DNA of 64,000 nucleotides from NCBI RefSeq assembly GCF_900996225.1, contig NZ_CAAJGL010000145.1:248001-312000 (forward strand). The letters are read 5' to 3'. The DNA comes from Paraburkholderia sp. BCC1884. GTDB taxonomy: Bacteria > Pseudomonadota > Gammaproteobacteria > Burkholderiales > Burkholderiaceae. The translations under genes were made by a program, and so were the position numbers. Numbering within the stretch: the stretch's first letter is position 1; each line of letters begins with the position of its first letter. The notes under the pieces were generated by a model that saw nothing but the letters and a program-made list of their open reading frames with translations, had not been told where the DNA came from and made no database searches. Positions 16,969-26,601 of this stretch are shown piece after piece.

Positions 16969-18312
16969 TCATTCGATATTCTTGGCGACCGACGGCAGCG
17001 CTTGGACAGCCTGTCGGCCGAGGCCCGGCATCATCGCAATTGTCACCGCGCCAAGCAGGGTCATGCCTCCAAATACAAGGAAGGAATACTCAATATGCCC
17101 TGTGACCTGCATGACCCACCCGACGAACGGAGGTCCGACGATGCCTGCGGCGTTGCCGACAGAACTGACCAATGCGAACCCCGCAGCGGCGACAACTCCG
17201 GTCACCAGTAAGCCAGGCATTAGCGATAGCATGATGGCCGAAGTCATCAACCCGAACATCGCGAGGCTCACGCTGAACACGAGCAACGCGAGATTAGTCG
17301 CAGACCATCCGGCCAACGCTAATCCTATCGATGCCATCAGCAAGCACGCAACCATATGCCAGCGTCGTTCGGAGCGTCGATCGGAACTCTGTCCGATTAT
17401 TATCAGACCGGCTCCTCCGGCGATCGATGGAATGCTAACAATCAATCCAATCACGAATTTATCCTGGATGCCGAGACTATTGACCATCTGAGGAAACCAG
17501 AACGCTACCGAGTAGATTGCTATCACGACCGCGAAATTGACCAACGAAAGAGACCAGAGCGTCTTGTTAAAAAGGGCAGCGCGCAGCCGACCATGCTTCA
17601 GGTCATGGCTTGGCATGGCCGGCTCTCTTTGCTTCACGCGAAAAATTACCTCTTTATCTTGCGGAGTCAACCAGGCGGCTTCGTCGGGTGTATCTACGAG
17701 AAAAAGATAGGTTGCGAACCCCAGCGCGACGGCAGGAATTCCCGTCAATATGAATAGCCATTGCCAGTCTCTGAATATCCCGACGCCGCCCATGTGGGCC
17801 ATGATCCATCCGCAAATCGGCGCTCCGACGATTCCGGAAACCGGCAAACCCAAAGCGAAAAGAGTCGTCGCTTGCGCCCGGAGTTTCGTTGGGAACCAGA
17901 CTGCCAAATAGTACATGACGCCAGGAAAGAGGCCTGCTTCGGCCGCGCCTAATGCGAATCGAAGAACGTAAAACGACGTGGGTGATCGTACCCACGACAT
18001 GGCGATGCAACAGAGTCCCCATACGACCATGATTCGAGCCAGCCAGAAACGTGCCCCGACCCGCTGCAGCATGATGTTGCTAGGAATTTCGAATATGCAG
18101 ATGCCGAGGAAGCAAATTCCAGCGCCCAATCCGTAGGCCTGGTCGCTCATGCCAATATCGGCGCCCATGCTAAATTTGGCAAACGAGACGTTCACCCTGT
18201 CTATAAATGCGATCACATACAGAATAAACAAGAAGGGCAATAGTCTTGCGGCTATCCTGTTATAGATGGATTTCTCATGACTCGAGAATTCTGCAGGCAT
18301 CCGAATGATCAT
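16969..18312 (-). CDS. MFS transporter, anion:cation symporter (ACS) type
   Basis: This 447-residue carrier has ACS-family features: RIAARLLPFLFILYVIAFIDRVNVSFAK at the N-terminus, FEIPSNIMLQRVGARFWLARIMV, and RFALGAAEAGLFPGVMYYLAVWFP. Relatives import hydroxyphenylacetate, hexuronates, tartrate and phthalate. It lies 121 bp upstream of the Zn alcohol dehydrogenase on the same strand. A perfect 14-bp palindrome sits 66 bp upstream of its start and belongs to the motif family shared by island operons. Confidence 0.88.
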   Translation of the reverse strand: MIIRMPAEFSSHEKSIYNRIAARLLPFLFILYVIAFIDRVNVSFAKFSMGADIGMSDQAYGLGAGICFLGICIFEIPSNIMLQRVGARFWLARIMVVWGLCCIAMSWVRSPTSFYVLRFALGAAEAGLFPGVMYYLAVWFPTKLRAQATTLFALGLPVSGIVGAPICGWIMAHMGGVGIFRDWQWLFILTGIPAVALGFATYLFLVDTPDEAAWLTPQDKEVIFRVKQREPAMPSHDLKHGRLRAALFNKTLWSLSLVNFAVVIAIYSVAFWFPQMVNSLGIQDKFVIGLIVSIPSIAGGAGLIIIGQSSDRRSERRWHMVACLLMASIGLALAGWSATNLALLVFSVSLAMFGLMTSAIMLSLMPGLLVTGVVAAAGFALVSSVGNAAGIVGPPFVGWVMQVTGHIEYSFLVFGGMTLLGAVTIAMMPGLGRQAVQALPSVAKNIE

Positions 18313-19452
18313 CGTTTGTCTCTCTATATTTATCAGGCGACGATTCCGCGTCGGCGGACGACCGAGTGTCTATCCGATCTTGTTCGAACAAGCTTACATG
18401 TACCGGAAGCTCAGCGCAATACGGATTCGCCTGGGCGCGAGGCGACGTTCGCCTGCGGATCTATTTGCCGATTCGGCGATCACGTTTGGACCGGAAACAC
18501 AGTGAAGTGGCAGCAGGCCGCGCGTTGAGCTCGCGCCCTAGCTAGATCTGAAGGGAAAGCGGAATTCGGCCGAGACGGGCGGTACTGCATGATCTCCTAA
18601 ACGTCCGCCTGCGACCCGCGAGACGGTGTGCGGTTTATCAAGACGCCGAAGCAGAGGGTTCTTCTGTGCAGCGCCTGCGCAGGCATCCTGGAGTCGACGG
18701 TGCACCGGTCCAGGCCCGCACGGCAATCGCCGTTTGTCAGGGGGCGGCTTGCTGGCCGTAGTCGAACCCGTGCCAAAGGGTGACCATCTTGAACGAAGCA
18801 GTTGTCATACTGGTAAAAGCGCTCACCATGCTTGAGCTTGACAGTCATTTCAGAGGCTCCGGGGGTGCCGGTACACTTTGACGGCGAAATCCTTTTGGGA
18901 CACCAGATCATTTTGGCTCGCTACCGTTTGATGGCCGGTAGCTGTCTTCTGCTACGACGATATTAATGGGCCATTTTGTCCGCCGACCAGCGGGCGACCG
19001 GGACGCTACCCGTGATTTTGCAGCGAGCGTCCTGCGCCCAATAGCGACCGGTGAGCTTTCGACAAAAAACTACCTCGGCAAATGCTAAGGCAAATCAGGG
19101 TGCTGAGTTTGGTTGGGATGAGTGCGCGATCGTGGCGAGGCGGCCCCACCTTTACTAAGGGGACAATGCGCTCGCTGTGGAAGGAATTGGCGCGGGTTGC
19201 GCATCCTGCCGCTCGCAGGAGCGCTCATGGCTCGGCGAGGTGCGGCCCCATCTCTGCGTTCGGCGGCGGCGTGACGCTACGGCTAAATCGAAAACTATGC
19301 CGTTGCGCTTGACTGCCATCATGCGTGAATTGCTGAGGTCTTTGAGAGAACCAGCGAGATTCAGCGGATGGTCATCGCCCGCTATGTGTGACCAGAACGT
19401 GGGGCAGGAACGAAGGTGACACACTTGCCTCATTACGGCGAGACGAACACAA
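18313..19452. other. Long intergenic region with no supported gene
   Basis: No domain could be recognised in either strand over 1.14 kb. The left part holds the palindromic operator at 18379-18392. The right part (about 18.55-19.4 kb) has short broken frames and resembles decayed insertion DNA, but no transposase remnant is identifiable by eye. Confidence 0.5.
18379..18392. promoter_or_regulatory. Palindromic operator, island motif copy 1
   Basis: CTTGTTCGAACAAG is a perfect 14-bp palindrome upstream of the ACS-type MFS gene. It is one of four NTGTNCGWACAA copies in the island. Confidence 0.6.
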
Positions 19453-19496
19453 CGGAGATAGCCATGTTTGATCTCGGAGATAGCCATGTTTGATCT
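19453..19496 (+). repeat. 22-bp tandem duplication of ribosome site plus start codon
   Basis: CGGAGATAGCCATGTTTGATCT occurs here twice in exact tandem (unit positions 19453-19474 and 19475-19496). Each unit has a GGAGATAG ribosome site, an ATG and the first codons. The upstream ATG opens a 9-codon peptide that stops at 19491-19493, overlapping the true start. Confidence 0.9.
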
Positions 19497-20283
19497 TGAT
19501 TACCAGCACGATAACGCCGTCGTCGTCCTTACTTTGAAACGACCACCGGCCAATGCGTTTACTCCTGACGGTCTGCTATCCCTGCAGCAGACTGTTGAGC
19601 GGCTTGATGCGGAGCCGAACGTTCGCGCACTTGTGATTACGGGCGACGGTCCGAAGTTCTTTAGTGCCGGTGCCGATCTGAACGCGTTCGCCGACGGGAA
19701 CCGCGAGGTCGCGCGTACTGCTGCAACCCGCTTCGGCGGCGCATTCGAAGCGCTTCAGAACGCGCGCATGGTCGTGATCGCTGCGATTAACGGTTACGCA
19801 ATGGGCGGAGGTCTTGAGTGCGCGTTGGCAAGTGACATACGCATCGCGGAAGAGCACGCAGTCCTCGCACTTCCCGAAACAGCTGTCGGCCTGTTGCCCT
19901 GCGGCTGCGGCACCCAGACACTGCCGTGGCTGGTTGGCGAAGGATGGGCCAAACGGATGGTACTTACCGGCGAGCGGGTCGACGCCGCTACCGCTTTGCG
20001 TATCGGGCTCGTTGAAGACGTCGTCGAAAAGGGCGGCGCTTTGGCGCACGCTCTGAAAATGGCCGAACGTGTGGTGAGCCTCAGCCCGCAGGGTGTCGCG
20101 TTCAGCAAGAGATTGATCCATCAGGCGCGCAATGGAACGCCACGCGCGGCGGCGCTCGCTGTCGAGCGTGAGCGTTTCGTCGATCTGTTCGATCATCCGG
20201 ATCAGCGCGAAGGGGTGAACGCGTTTCTGGAAAAACGAAAGGCGAACTGGACGGTGTCGGATTCGAAGGAGACAGAAGCATGA
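19486..20283 (+). CDS. Enoyl-CoA hydratase/isomerase-family protein
   Basis: This 265-residue crotonase has KFFSAGADLNAF (oxyanion hole/CoA site), AINGYAMGGGLECALASDIRIAEE, and LPETAVGLLPCGCGTQTLPWLVG. The first catalytic Glu (PET) is present. The position of the second (Glu164 in rat mitochondrial hydratase) appears to be Arg in WAKRMVLTG, so a simple hydratase is not assured; isomerase or related chemistry is possible. Start: the second of two tandem ribosome-site/ATG units. Its stop overlaps the start of the next crotonase by 4 bp, so the two are translationally coupled. Confidence 0.85.
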   Translation: MFDLDYQHDNAVVVLTLKRPPANAFTPDGLLSLQQTVERLDAEPNVRALVITGDGPKFFSAGADLNAFADGNREVARTAATRFGGAFEALQNARMVVIAAINGYAMGGGLECALASDIRIAEEHAVLALPETAVGLLPCGCGTQTLPWLVGEGWAKRMVLTGERVDAATALRIGLVEDVVEKGGALAHALKMAERVVSLSPQGVAFSKRLIHQARNGTPRAAALAVERERFVDLFDHPDQREGVNAFLEKRKANWTVSDSKETEA

Positions 20284-21422
20284 ACACGGGATCGAGCACA
20301 TCGGCGTATCAGGAGCCACAGGTTCTTCTGCATGTCGTGAACCGCGTCGCAATCATTTCGCTTAACCGTCCCAAAGCGCTCAATTCCCTAAGTCATTCGA
20401 TGGTCCGGGAACTGGCGCGTCTGGTCGAGCTGTGCCGTCAGGATGAAAATATCGTTGCTCTGGTTCTTCGCGGCAACGGTGAAAAGGGTTTTTGCGCAGG
20501 CGGCGACGTCCGCGAACTGTATCAGTCCGCTTCGGCTGGCGACGGCAAGTGGGAAGATTTCTTCGTCGACGAATATCGACTGGACTACGCGCTTCACGTC
20601 TTTCCGAAGCCGGTTGTCGCGTTGATGGAAGGCATCACCATGGGCGGCGGGATGGGGCTCGCCCAGGCAGCGGACCTCCGTGTCGTGACCGGGCGCACGA
20701 GGATGAGCATGCCGGAAACGAAGATCGGATTTCTCCCGGACGTGGGCGCCACGCGTTTCCTGAATGCAATGTCCATGGAGTTTGCGCTCTATGTGGGGTT
20801 GACTGGAGTCAGCCTTTCCGGGCCCGACGCGCTGCGCTTGCGGCTGGCAGATGTTTGCGTTCCCTCAAGCTGGTTGACGACGTTTGAGGAGCGCCTGAAC
20901 CGGATGCCAACCGACGGGGATCTTATCGAAGCGCTGAGAACCGTTTTCGAGCCGCCAGGCAATATCGTGCCGCACGCCCCGATCGAGTCGTACGCACCAC
21001 TCGTTTCGCGCCATTTCGACCGCAATTCGCCGCTGGAGCGGATCATCGGCAGCTTACTGAAAGCCCTTGAGAGCGGGCCGTCCCGTGAGGTGCGGCAGTG
21101 GTTGCAGACGACCATCGAGACGTTGCGGGCTAACTCGCCGACCATGCTCTATGTGACCCGCGAGGCGCTGCTGCGTGGACGGCACAAAAGTCTCGCGGAA
21201 AGTTTCCGGACCGAGTTGTCGATCGTCCATCGCGCGATTGAGGACGGCGATTTCCGCGAGGGTGTTCGCGCGCTGCTGATCGACAAGGACAATCGCCCGC
21301 GCTGGGCTCCGGCGACGCTGCATGAGGTTCGACGCGAACGCGTCCAGCAATTCCTCACCTGCCCGTGGCGACGGGATGCTCATCCGTTGGCCGATCTGGG
21401 CGCAGAGCTGGTGACGGCCTGA
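20280..21422 (+). CDS. 3-hydroxyisobutyryl-CoA hydrolase-like crotonase
   Basis: At 380 residues this is longer than hydratases and has HIBYL-CoA hydrolase features: GEKGFCAGGDVRELYQ near residue 70, MEGITMGGGMGLAQAADLRVVT, and MSMPETKIGFLPDVGATRFL, with Glu and the GFxPDVG signature. The C-terminal half carries the extra helical region (SLAESFRTELSIVHRAI...DFREGVRALLIDKDNRPRW) typical of this branch. The enzyme frees 3-hydroxyisobutyrate in valine-type degradation, which would feed the mmsB/mmsA pair at 44-47 kb. It overlaps the upstream crotonase gene (ATGA). Confidence 0.88.
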   Translation: MNTGSSTSAYQEPQVLLHVVNRVAIISLNRPKALNSLSHSMVRELARLVELCRQDENIVALVLRGNGEKGFCAGGDVRELYQSASAGDGKWEDFFVDEYRLDYALHVFPKPVVALMEGITMGGGMGLAQAADLRVVTGRTRMSMPETKIGFLPDVGATRFLNAMSMEFALYVGLTGVSLSGPDALRLRLADVCVPSSWLTTFEERLNRMPTDGDLIEALRTVFEPPGNIVPHAPIESYAPLVSRHFDRNSPLERIIGSLLKALESGPSREVRQWLQTTIETLRANSPTMLYVTREALLRGRHKSLAESFRTELSIVHRAIEDGDFREGVRALLIDKDNRPRWAPATLHEVRRERVQQFLTCPWRRDAHPLADLGAELVTA

Positions 21423-21448
21423 GTTGAAAAACGGCCTGTGGCAAACAC

Positions 21449-21470
21449 CGGAAGATTATTCCGTTTTTTT
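21449..21470 (+). terminator. Rho-independent terminator
   Basis: A short CGGAA/TTCCG stem with loop GATTA is followed by seven T residues, 27 bp past the stop of the hydrolase-like crotonase. GTGGCAAACACCGGAA just before it recurs at 21501 with one change. Confidence 0.65.
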
Positions 21471-21714
21471 GCGGGCCGGACGGACGTCATTCCGGAGAAA
21501 GTGGCAAACGCCGGAAATTTCGAAGCATATTCCCAACTTGGCCGGGTAACCTTTAGCTGGGATTGAAGCAAAGCTGTCGATCATCGGCGATTTACGCGAC
21601 AACGCGCCAGGCGTGCGTCACTCGCGTCTTTCCGGCCGCTCTCCACGAGGAGGCGTGCCCAACGTTGGAACCGGGAGGGGCAGCGAAGTGCGCATCAGCG
21701 CACGTTGCGAGGAT

Positions 21715-22683
21715 ATGGAACTGCGACAGCTTCGCTACTTCGTCAGCATCGCCGATCATGGCTCCATTTCCAGGGCCTCAGTGGTGCTTCATATCGCGCA
21801 GCCCGCGCTAAGCAACCAGATCAGGGCACTTGAGGGCGATCTTGGCGTTTCCTTGCTGACGCGATCTCCCCAAGGCGTCAGCCTTACTGACGTCGGAAAG
21901 CGCTTTTACGATCATGCACAGGCGATCCTCAAGCAGGCTCAGGACGCGCGAGCGAGCGTCGGTCACGCAGCAAACAGTCCTGCCGGAACAGTCGCACTCG
22001 GGATTCCTCAAAGTGTTTCCGGCGTGCTGGCGCTGCCGTTGCTGAAAATAGCCCGACTGCGATATCCAGCAATTACGTTGCAGCTCACAGAAGAAACGAC
22101 AGGAAATCTGCTCGAACCCGTCAGGTCCGGGCGGCTTAATCTGGCGATACTGTTCGATGAGCGACAGTACCGGTTGCTAAATGCAATACCGCTCGTCGAC
22201 GAACAGCTGATTTTTATTGCTTCTCCGGGCGCTATCGCTGAGATGTCGTTGAAGCGCCTGAATCTGCATACCGCTCTAAGTTCGCGTCTCATTCTTCCCG
22301 ACCGGCAGAACGGGGTGAGACCGATCATCGATGCCGCCGCGCGCGAGGCGTCCATTGAAATTCCGGACATCGTCGAAATCAACTCTATCGCCATCTTGCG
22401 TTCGGCGTTGCTCGCGGACATCGGCGTCACGATCGGCCCGGGCTCGGCCTTTTTCGCAGAACTGACCAGCGGTCTCCTACAGGGCTTTCCGATCGACGAT
22501 TGCCTCCTCTCGAGGAGATTGATGCTGTGCTCGCCGAAAAATATCCCGGTTCCGGATGCCGTCGTAGCAATACAGGCTCTGATCCAGACGATCACCGCGG
22601 ATCTTTGCATGAGTGGGCAATGGTCCAACGCAAAGCCGGTCGGTTTCGAACCCGTTGTGCAGTCGTTGCCCAGCGCCGCGTGA
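21715..22683 (+). CDS. LysR-family transcriptional regulator
   Basis: This 322-residue protein has N-terminal MELRQLRYFVSIADHGSISRAS and QPALSNQIRALEGDLGVSLL, a LysR helix-turn-helix of the Nac/CynR-like branch. The effector domain starts at GTVALGIPQSVSGVLALPLL. The ATG follows GAGGAT. It sits between the crotonase pair and the indolepyruvate oxidoreductase gene, both on the same strand, and could control either; no LysR box (T-N11-A with dyad) was confidently found. Confidence 0.88.
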   Translation: MELRQLRYFVSIADHGSISRASVVLHIAQPALSNQIRALEGDLGVSLLTRSPQGVSLTDVGKRFYDHAQAILKQAQDARASVGHAANSPAGTVALGIPQSVSGVLALPLLKIARLRYPAITLQLTEETTGNLLEPVRSGRLNLAILFDERQYRLLNAIPLVDEQLIFIASPGAIAEMSLKRLNLHTALSSRLILPDRQNGVRPIIDAAAREASIEIPDIVEINSIAILRSALLADIGVTIGPGSAFFAELTSGLLQGFPIDDCLLSRRLMLCSPKNIPVPDAVVAIQALIQTITADLCMSGQWSNAKPVGFEPVVQSLPSAA

Positions 22684-22915
22684 GCGTGCTCGCCGTCGAA
22701 AAGTCGTGAATGGATGTCGGGGCTATACCGATTCGCTATGACCCCTATCCGTACACGGTATTTCCGGCAATAGCTGCGGATGTTTAGACTCTGCTGCATG
22801 GGACGTCGAACACGTCTCGATGCGCCAGGCTCCGATCTCGTCGACTCCAACCTTGAGTCAATCGTGCGGAGCCAGTCAGGCGCAACACTACCCACAAGGC
22901 AGTACGGAGACTTCA

Positions 22916-25900
22916 ATGCAGGTGGAAACTACCCGGAACAAGGTCGCTACACCCGAGACGACCAAGGACAATACGTTGCTTGATGTCAACCTCGACGACA
23001 AGTACACGAAAACGGAGGGGAGGGTCTACCTGAGCGGCATTCAGGCGCTGGTTCGGTTACCGATTCTTCAAAGACTACGCGATCAGGCCGCCGGGCTGAA
23101 CACAGCCGGTTACGTTTCGGGCTACCGCGGTTCTCCGCTTGGCGGCTACGATGAGGCGCTCTGGGCTGCCGCCAAGTTGCTGGAAAAGAGCCATGTGCGG
23201 TTCCAACCGGGCGTGAACGAAGAACTGGCTGCCACTTCGGTTTGGGGCTCCCAGCAGGTTTCGCTTGTCGGCGACTCCAGATACGACGGCGTCTTTGCCC
23301 TGTGGTATGGCAAAGGGCCCGGTGTCGATCGCTGCGGCGACGTCTTCAAGCACATGAATCATGCGGGCACAGCGCAGCATGGCGGAGTGTTGCTGGTGGC
23401 AGGTGACGATCACGGCGCCTATTCATCGACATTACCTCATCAGTCGGAGCATGCTTTTGCCGCTGCGATGATCCCCGTGCTCTATCCGGCCAATGTCGAG
23501 GAGTATCTGACACTCGGATTGCATGGATGGGCGATGTCCCGGTACGCAGGTTGTGCGGTTGGGTTCAAGGCACTTGCGGACACCGTGGAGTCCAGCGCGT
23601 CGATCGATGCCGATCCTTTCAAGGTCGAGATCAAATATCCAACCGATCTGGCACTTCCCGAAGGCGGTCTGAATACGCGACTTTCGTCCGACACGCTAGG
23701 TGTGCAGGCACGCAAGCAGGAAGCGCTGATGCAGGATTTTAAAATCTATGCTGCGCTTGCCTATGCTCGGGCGAACCACCTGAATCGCGTCACGATCGAC
23801 TCTGCCAAAGCGCACATCGGAATTGTTGCTTCGGGGAAGTCTTACACCGATGTGCTTGAGGCGCTCGAAGAGTTGGGTATCGACGAACATGTGGCCGACG
23901 AAATTGGACTGCGCGTCATGAAGGTCGCGATGCCCTGGCCGCTGGAACCCGAGGGAATGCAGAAGTTCGCCGATGGGCTCAAGGAAATTCTGGTTATCGA
24001 AGAAAAGCGGCAGATCGTCGAGTATCAATTGAAAGAGCAACTCTACGCTCTTCCCGATGACCAGCGTCCGCGCATTGTCGGCAAATTCGATAACGCAGGC
24101 GAGTGGTGCTCGGCGCGTGGTCAATGGCGGCTTCCAGCGAAAGCGGACTTTTCGGTTGCACAGATCGCGCGTGTCATTGCGGACTGGGTTTCCGGCTTTT
24201 ACTCGAGTCCGACCATCGTTGAACGCATGGCCATGATCGACGAACGGGAAGCAGCGCTCAATGCGTCGTTCATCGCGCCGTCCCGTCCAGCCTACTATTG
24301 CTCCGGCTGTCCGCATAACTCGTCGACCAAGGTTCCCGATGGCTCGCTTGCGCTGGCCGGGATCGGTTGTCATGTGATGGCGACGGCGATTTATCCCGAA
24401 CACAACCGTACAACGACCCACATGGGGGGCGAAGGCGCACCATGGGTCGGGCAAGCCCCGTTTTCGATGCGCAAGCACGTTTTCGCCAACCTCGGCGATG
24501 GAACCTATTTTCATTCCGGCTCGATGGCGATCCGTTCAGCGGTCGCGGCCAACGTCAACATCACCTACAAGATTCTGTATAACGACGCCGTCGCGATGAC
24601 AGGCGGCCAGCCCGTGGATGGCTCGATTTCGGTGGATCGAATGGCGCGCCAGTTGCAAGCGGAGGGCGTCGGGAGAATCGTGGTCGTCACTGAAGATCTG
24701 AGCCGCTATCCAGGGGGGAAACGGGCATTGCCGGACGGCGTCGAACTGCGCGACCGGTCGGAGCTCGACCCGGTGCAAAGGGAACTGCGCGACGTGCCTG
24801 GCGTCACTGCGCTTATTTATGACCAGACCTGTGCTGCGGAAAAGCGTCGTCGTCGCAAGAAGAAGGAGTTTGTCGATCCGGACAAGCGGCTGTTCATCAA
24901 CGAGTCAGTTTGCGAGGGCTGCGGCGATTGTGGAACGCAATCGAATTGCACCTCGGTGATGCCGTTGGAAACGTCACGCGGGCGCAAACGAACCATCGAT
25001 CAGTCATCGTGCAATAAGGACTATTCGTGCGTCAAAGGCTTTTGTCCGAGCTTTGTCACGGTTAAGGGCGGCAAGCTGCGCAGTAAAACTTCGCCGACGG
25101 CGGCGCTCGCCGGCAACAGCGAAATCGGAGAATTGCCACCTGCCGCAGTGGCATCGTGCGAGCTTCCTTTCAATATCCTCATCAACGGTATTGGCGGCAC
25201 CGGCGTGATCACGATAGGGGCGCTGCTCGGTATGGCGGCGCACCTTGAAGGAAAGAAAGTCTCTGTTCTCGACATGACAGGAATGTCCCAGAAAAACGGT
25301 TCTGTGACGTCCCACGTACGCATCAGTCGTCGAACGCACGGTATCGCGGCCGCACGCATTCCTACCGGCGAAGCCGACCTGATCCTCGGCTGCGACATGT
25401 TGACTTCGGGCGCCGCGGATGCGCTGGTTCGCATGCATCCTGGTCGAACCTACGCGCTGGTGAATACGCACGAGCAACCGGCCGGACATTTCGCGCAGCA
25501 GCCGGACTGGCAATACCCCGCGAAGGAGGTCCGCGCCCAGATCGAGTCCGCGGTAGGACGCCGCGCGGATTTTTTCGATGCCACCGCCATTGCTACCGCT
25601 CTGATGGGCGACTCGATCGCGACCAATCTGTTTATGCTGGGCTATGCCTGTCAGAAGGGATATCTGCCGGTCTCGAATCGCGCGATTGAACGTGCGATCG
25701 AGTTGAACGGCGTTGCGGTCGCCTCGAATATCCGCAGTTTCCGCTGGGGTAGGAAAGCCGGCATCGATCTGCGTTCGGTTGAACGGCTAGCGACTCCGGT
25801 TCAGCCGATCCTGATGAAACTGACTTCATCGCTCGATTCCCAGATCAAGGAGTTTGCCGACGATCTCGAGCGGTATCAGAACCGGAAGTATGCCGACAGA

Positions 25901-26455
25901 TACCTCGATCTCGTCAACCAGGTGCGGCAAGCCGAGTCGCAGCTCGGGAAGGGGACAAAACTCACGTCGGCGGTGAGCCGGTATTACTACAAGTTGATGG
26001 CCTACAAGGATGAGTACGAGGTAGCGCGGCTGTTTACGGACGGCCGCTTCAAAGCGAACCTCGAGCAGCAGTTCGAAGGGAAAGTGTCGCTCCGGTTCAA
26101 TCTTGCTGCGCCGCTGTTGTCCCGGAAGGACGCAAACGGGCAACTCGTCAAACGGGAGTATGGGCCGTGGATGTGGCACGCGCTCCGTCTGGTCGCGGCA
26201 TGCAGATTCCTGCGCGGTACGGCCGCCGACCCGTTCGGCTATACCGCGGAGCGTCGTATGGAACGTGATCTGATAGACGAATACCGGCACGCCATCGAAG
26301 CGGCATTGCCGACGCTCAGTCAGGATTCGCTGGCAGGGGTTGTTGCCACTGCATCGGTTCCGGAGAAGATCCGCGGGTTCGGTCACGTGAAGCTGGCTTC
26401 GTTGAGGAAACACGGGGCGACGCTGCACGCGCCGGACTTGGCACCGGCGGAATAA
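22916..26455 (+). CDS. Fused indolepyruvate:ferredoxin oxidoreductase (IorAB type)
   Basis: This 1,179-residue protein fuses the parts of a 2-oxoacid oxidoreductase. The N-terminal pyrimidine-binding half contains GYVSGYRGSPLGGYDEAL and GPGVDRCGDVFKHMNHAGT. A TPP-binding half has GDGTYFHSG near residue 527 and YNDAVAMTGGQP. A cysteine-rich iron-sulfur segment starts at Cys666 (CEGCGDCG, then CNKDYSCVKGFCPSF), and a gamma domain carries INGIGGTGVITIGALLG. Such enzymes convert aryl- or branched-chain pyruvates plus CoA to acyl-CoA, CO2 and reduced ferredoxin. No ferredoxin gene adjoins. The ATG at 22916 follows GGAG. In this island a branched 2-oxoacid is a plausible substrate (inference). Confidence 0.92.
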   Translation: MQVETTRNKVATPETTKDNTLLDVNLDDKYTKTEGRVYLSGIQALVRLPILQRLRDQAAGLNTAGYVSGYRGSPLGGYDEALWAAAKLLEKSHVRFQPGVNEELAATSVWGSQQVSLVGDSRYDGVFALWYGKGPGVDRCGDVFKHMNHAGTAQHGGVLLVAGDDHGAYSSTLPHQSEHAFAAAMIPVLYPANVEEYLTLGLHGWAMSRYAGCAVGFKALADTVESSASIDADPFKVEIKYPTDLALPEGGLNTRLSSDTLGVQARKQEALMQDFKIYAALAYARANHLNRVTIDSAKAHIGIVASGKSYTDVLEALEELGIDEHVADEIGLRVMKVAMPWPLEPEGMQKFADGLKEILVIEEKRQIVEYQLKEQLYALPDDQRPRIVGKFDNAGEWCSARGQWRLPAKADFSVAQIARVIADWVSGFYSSPTIVERMAMIDEREAALNASFIAPSRPAYYCSGCPHNSSTKVPDGSLALAGIGCHVMATAIYPEHNRTTTHMGGEGAPWVGQAPFSMRKHVFANLGDGTYFHSGSMAIRSAVAANVNITYKILYNDAVAMTGGQPVDGSISVDRMARQLQAEGVGRIVVVTEDLSRYPGGKRALPDGVELRDRSELDPVQRELRDVPGVTALIYDQTCAAEKRRRRKKKEFVDPDKRLFINESVCEGCGDCGTQSNCTSVMPLETSRGRKRTIDQSSCNKDYSCVKGFCPSFVTVKGGKLRSKTSPTAALAGNSEIGELPPAAVASCELPFNILINGIGGTGVITIGALLGMAAHLEGKKVSVLDMTGMSQKNGSVTSHVRISRRTHGIAAARIPTGEADLILGCDMLTSGAADALVRMHPGRTYALVNTHEQPAGHFAQQPDWQYPAKEVRAQIESAVGRRADFFDATAIATALMGDSIATNLFMLGYACQKGYLPVSNRAIERAIELNGVAVASNIRSFRWGRKAGIDLRSVERLATPVQPILMKLTSSLDSQIKEFADDLERYQNRKYADRYLDLVNQVRQAESQLGKGTKLTSAVSRYYYKLMAYKDEYEVARLFTDGRFKANLEQQFEGKVSLRFNLAAPLLSRKDANGQLVKREYGPWMWHALRLVAACRFLRGTAADPFGYTAERRMERDLIDEYRHAIEAALPTLSQDSLAGVVATASVPEKIRGFGHVKLASLRKHGATLHAPDLAPAE

Positions 26456-26601
26456 GACGAATTGTCGGCCCGGTGCGCTATCTCTTTCGACCTTCCTTTC
26501 GGGCGTCCGGGCTGAGCTGAAGACGTTACGACGGCTAGGCAAGTCTGTCGATTCAAGATGCTCGTTTACTCGACCCGGTGTGGGTCAACGCTTATTGCCC
26601 T

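Noticed and set aside
18313..19452. Possible transposase remnants in the long intergenic region
   Set aside because: Short frames on both strands show no DDE or other transposase motif that I can recognise.
21438..21517. GTGGCAAACRCCGGAA repeated at 21438 and 21501 as an operator pair
   Set aside because: The first copy overlaps a terminator hairpin and the two are not palindromic; more likely a small local duplication.
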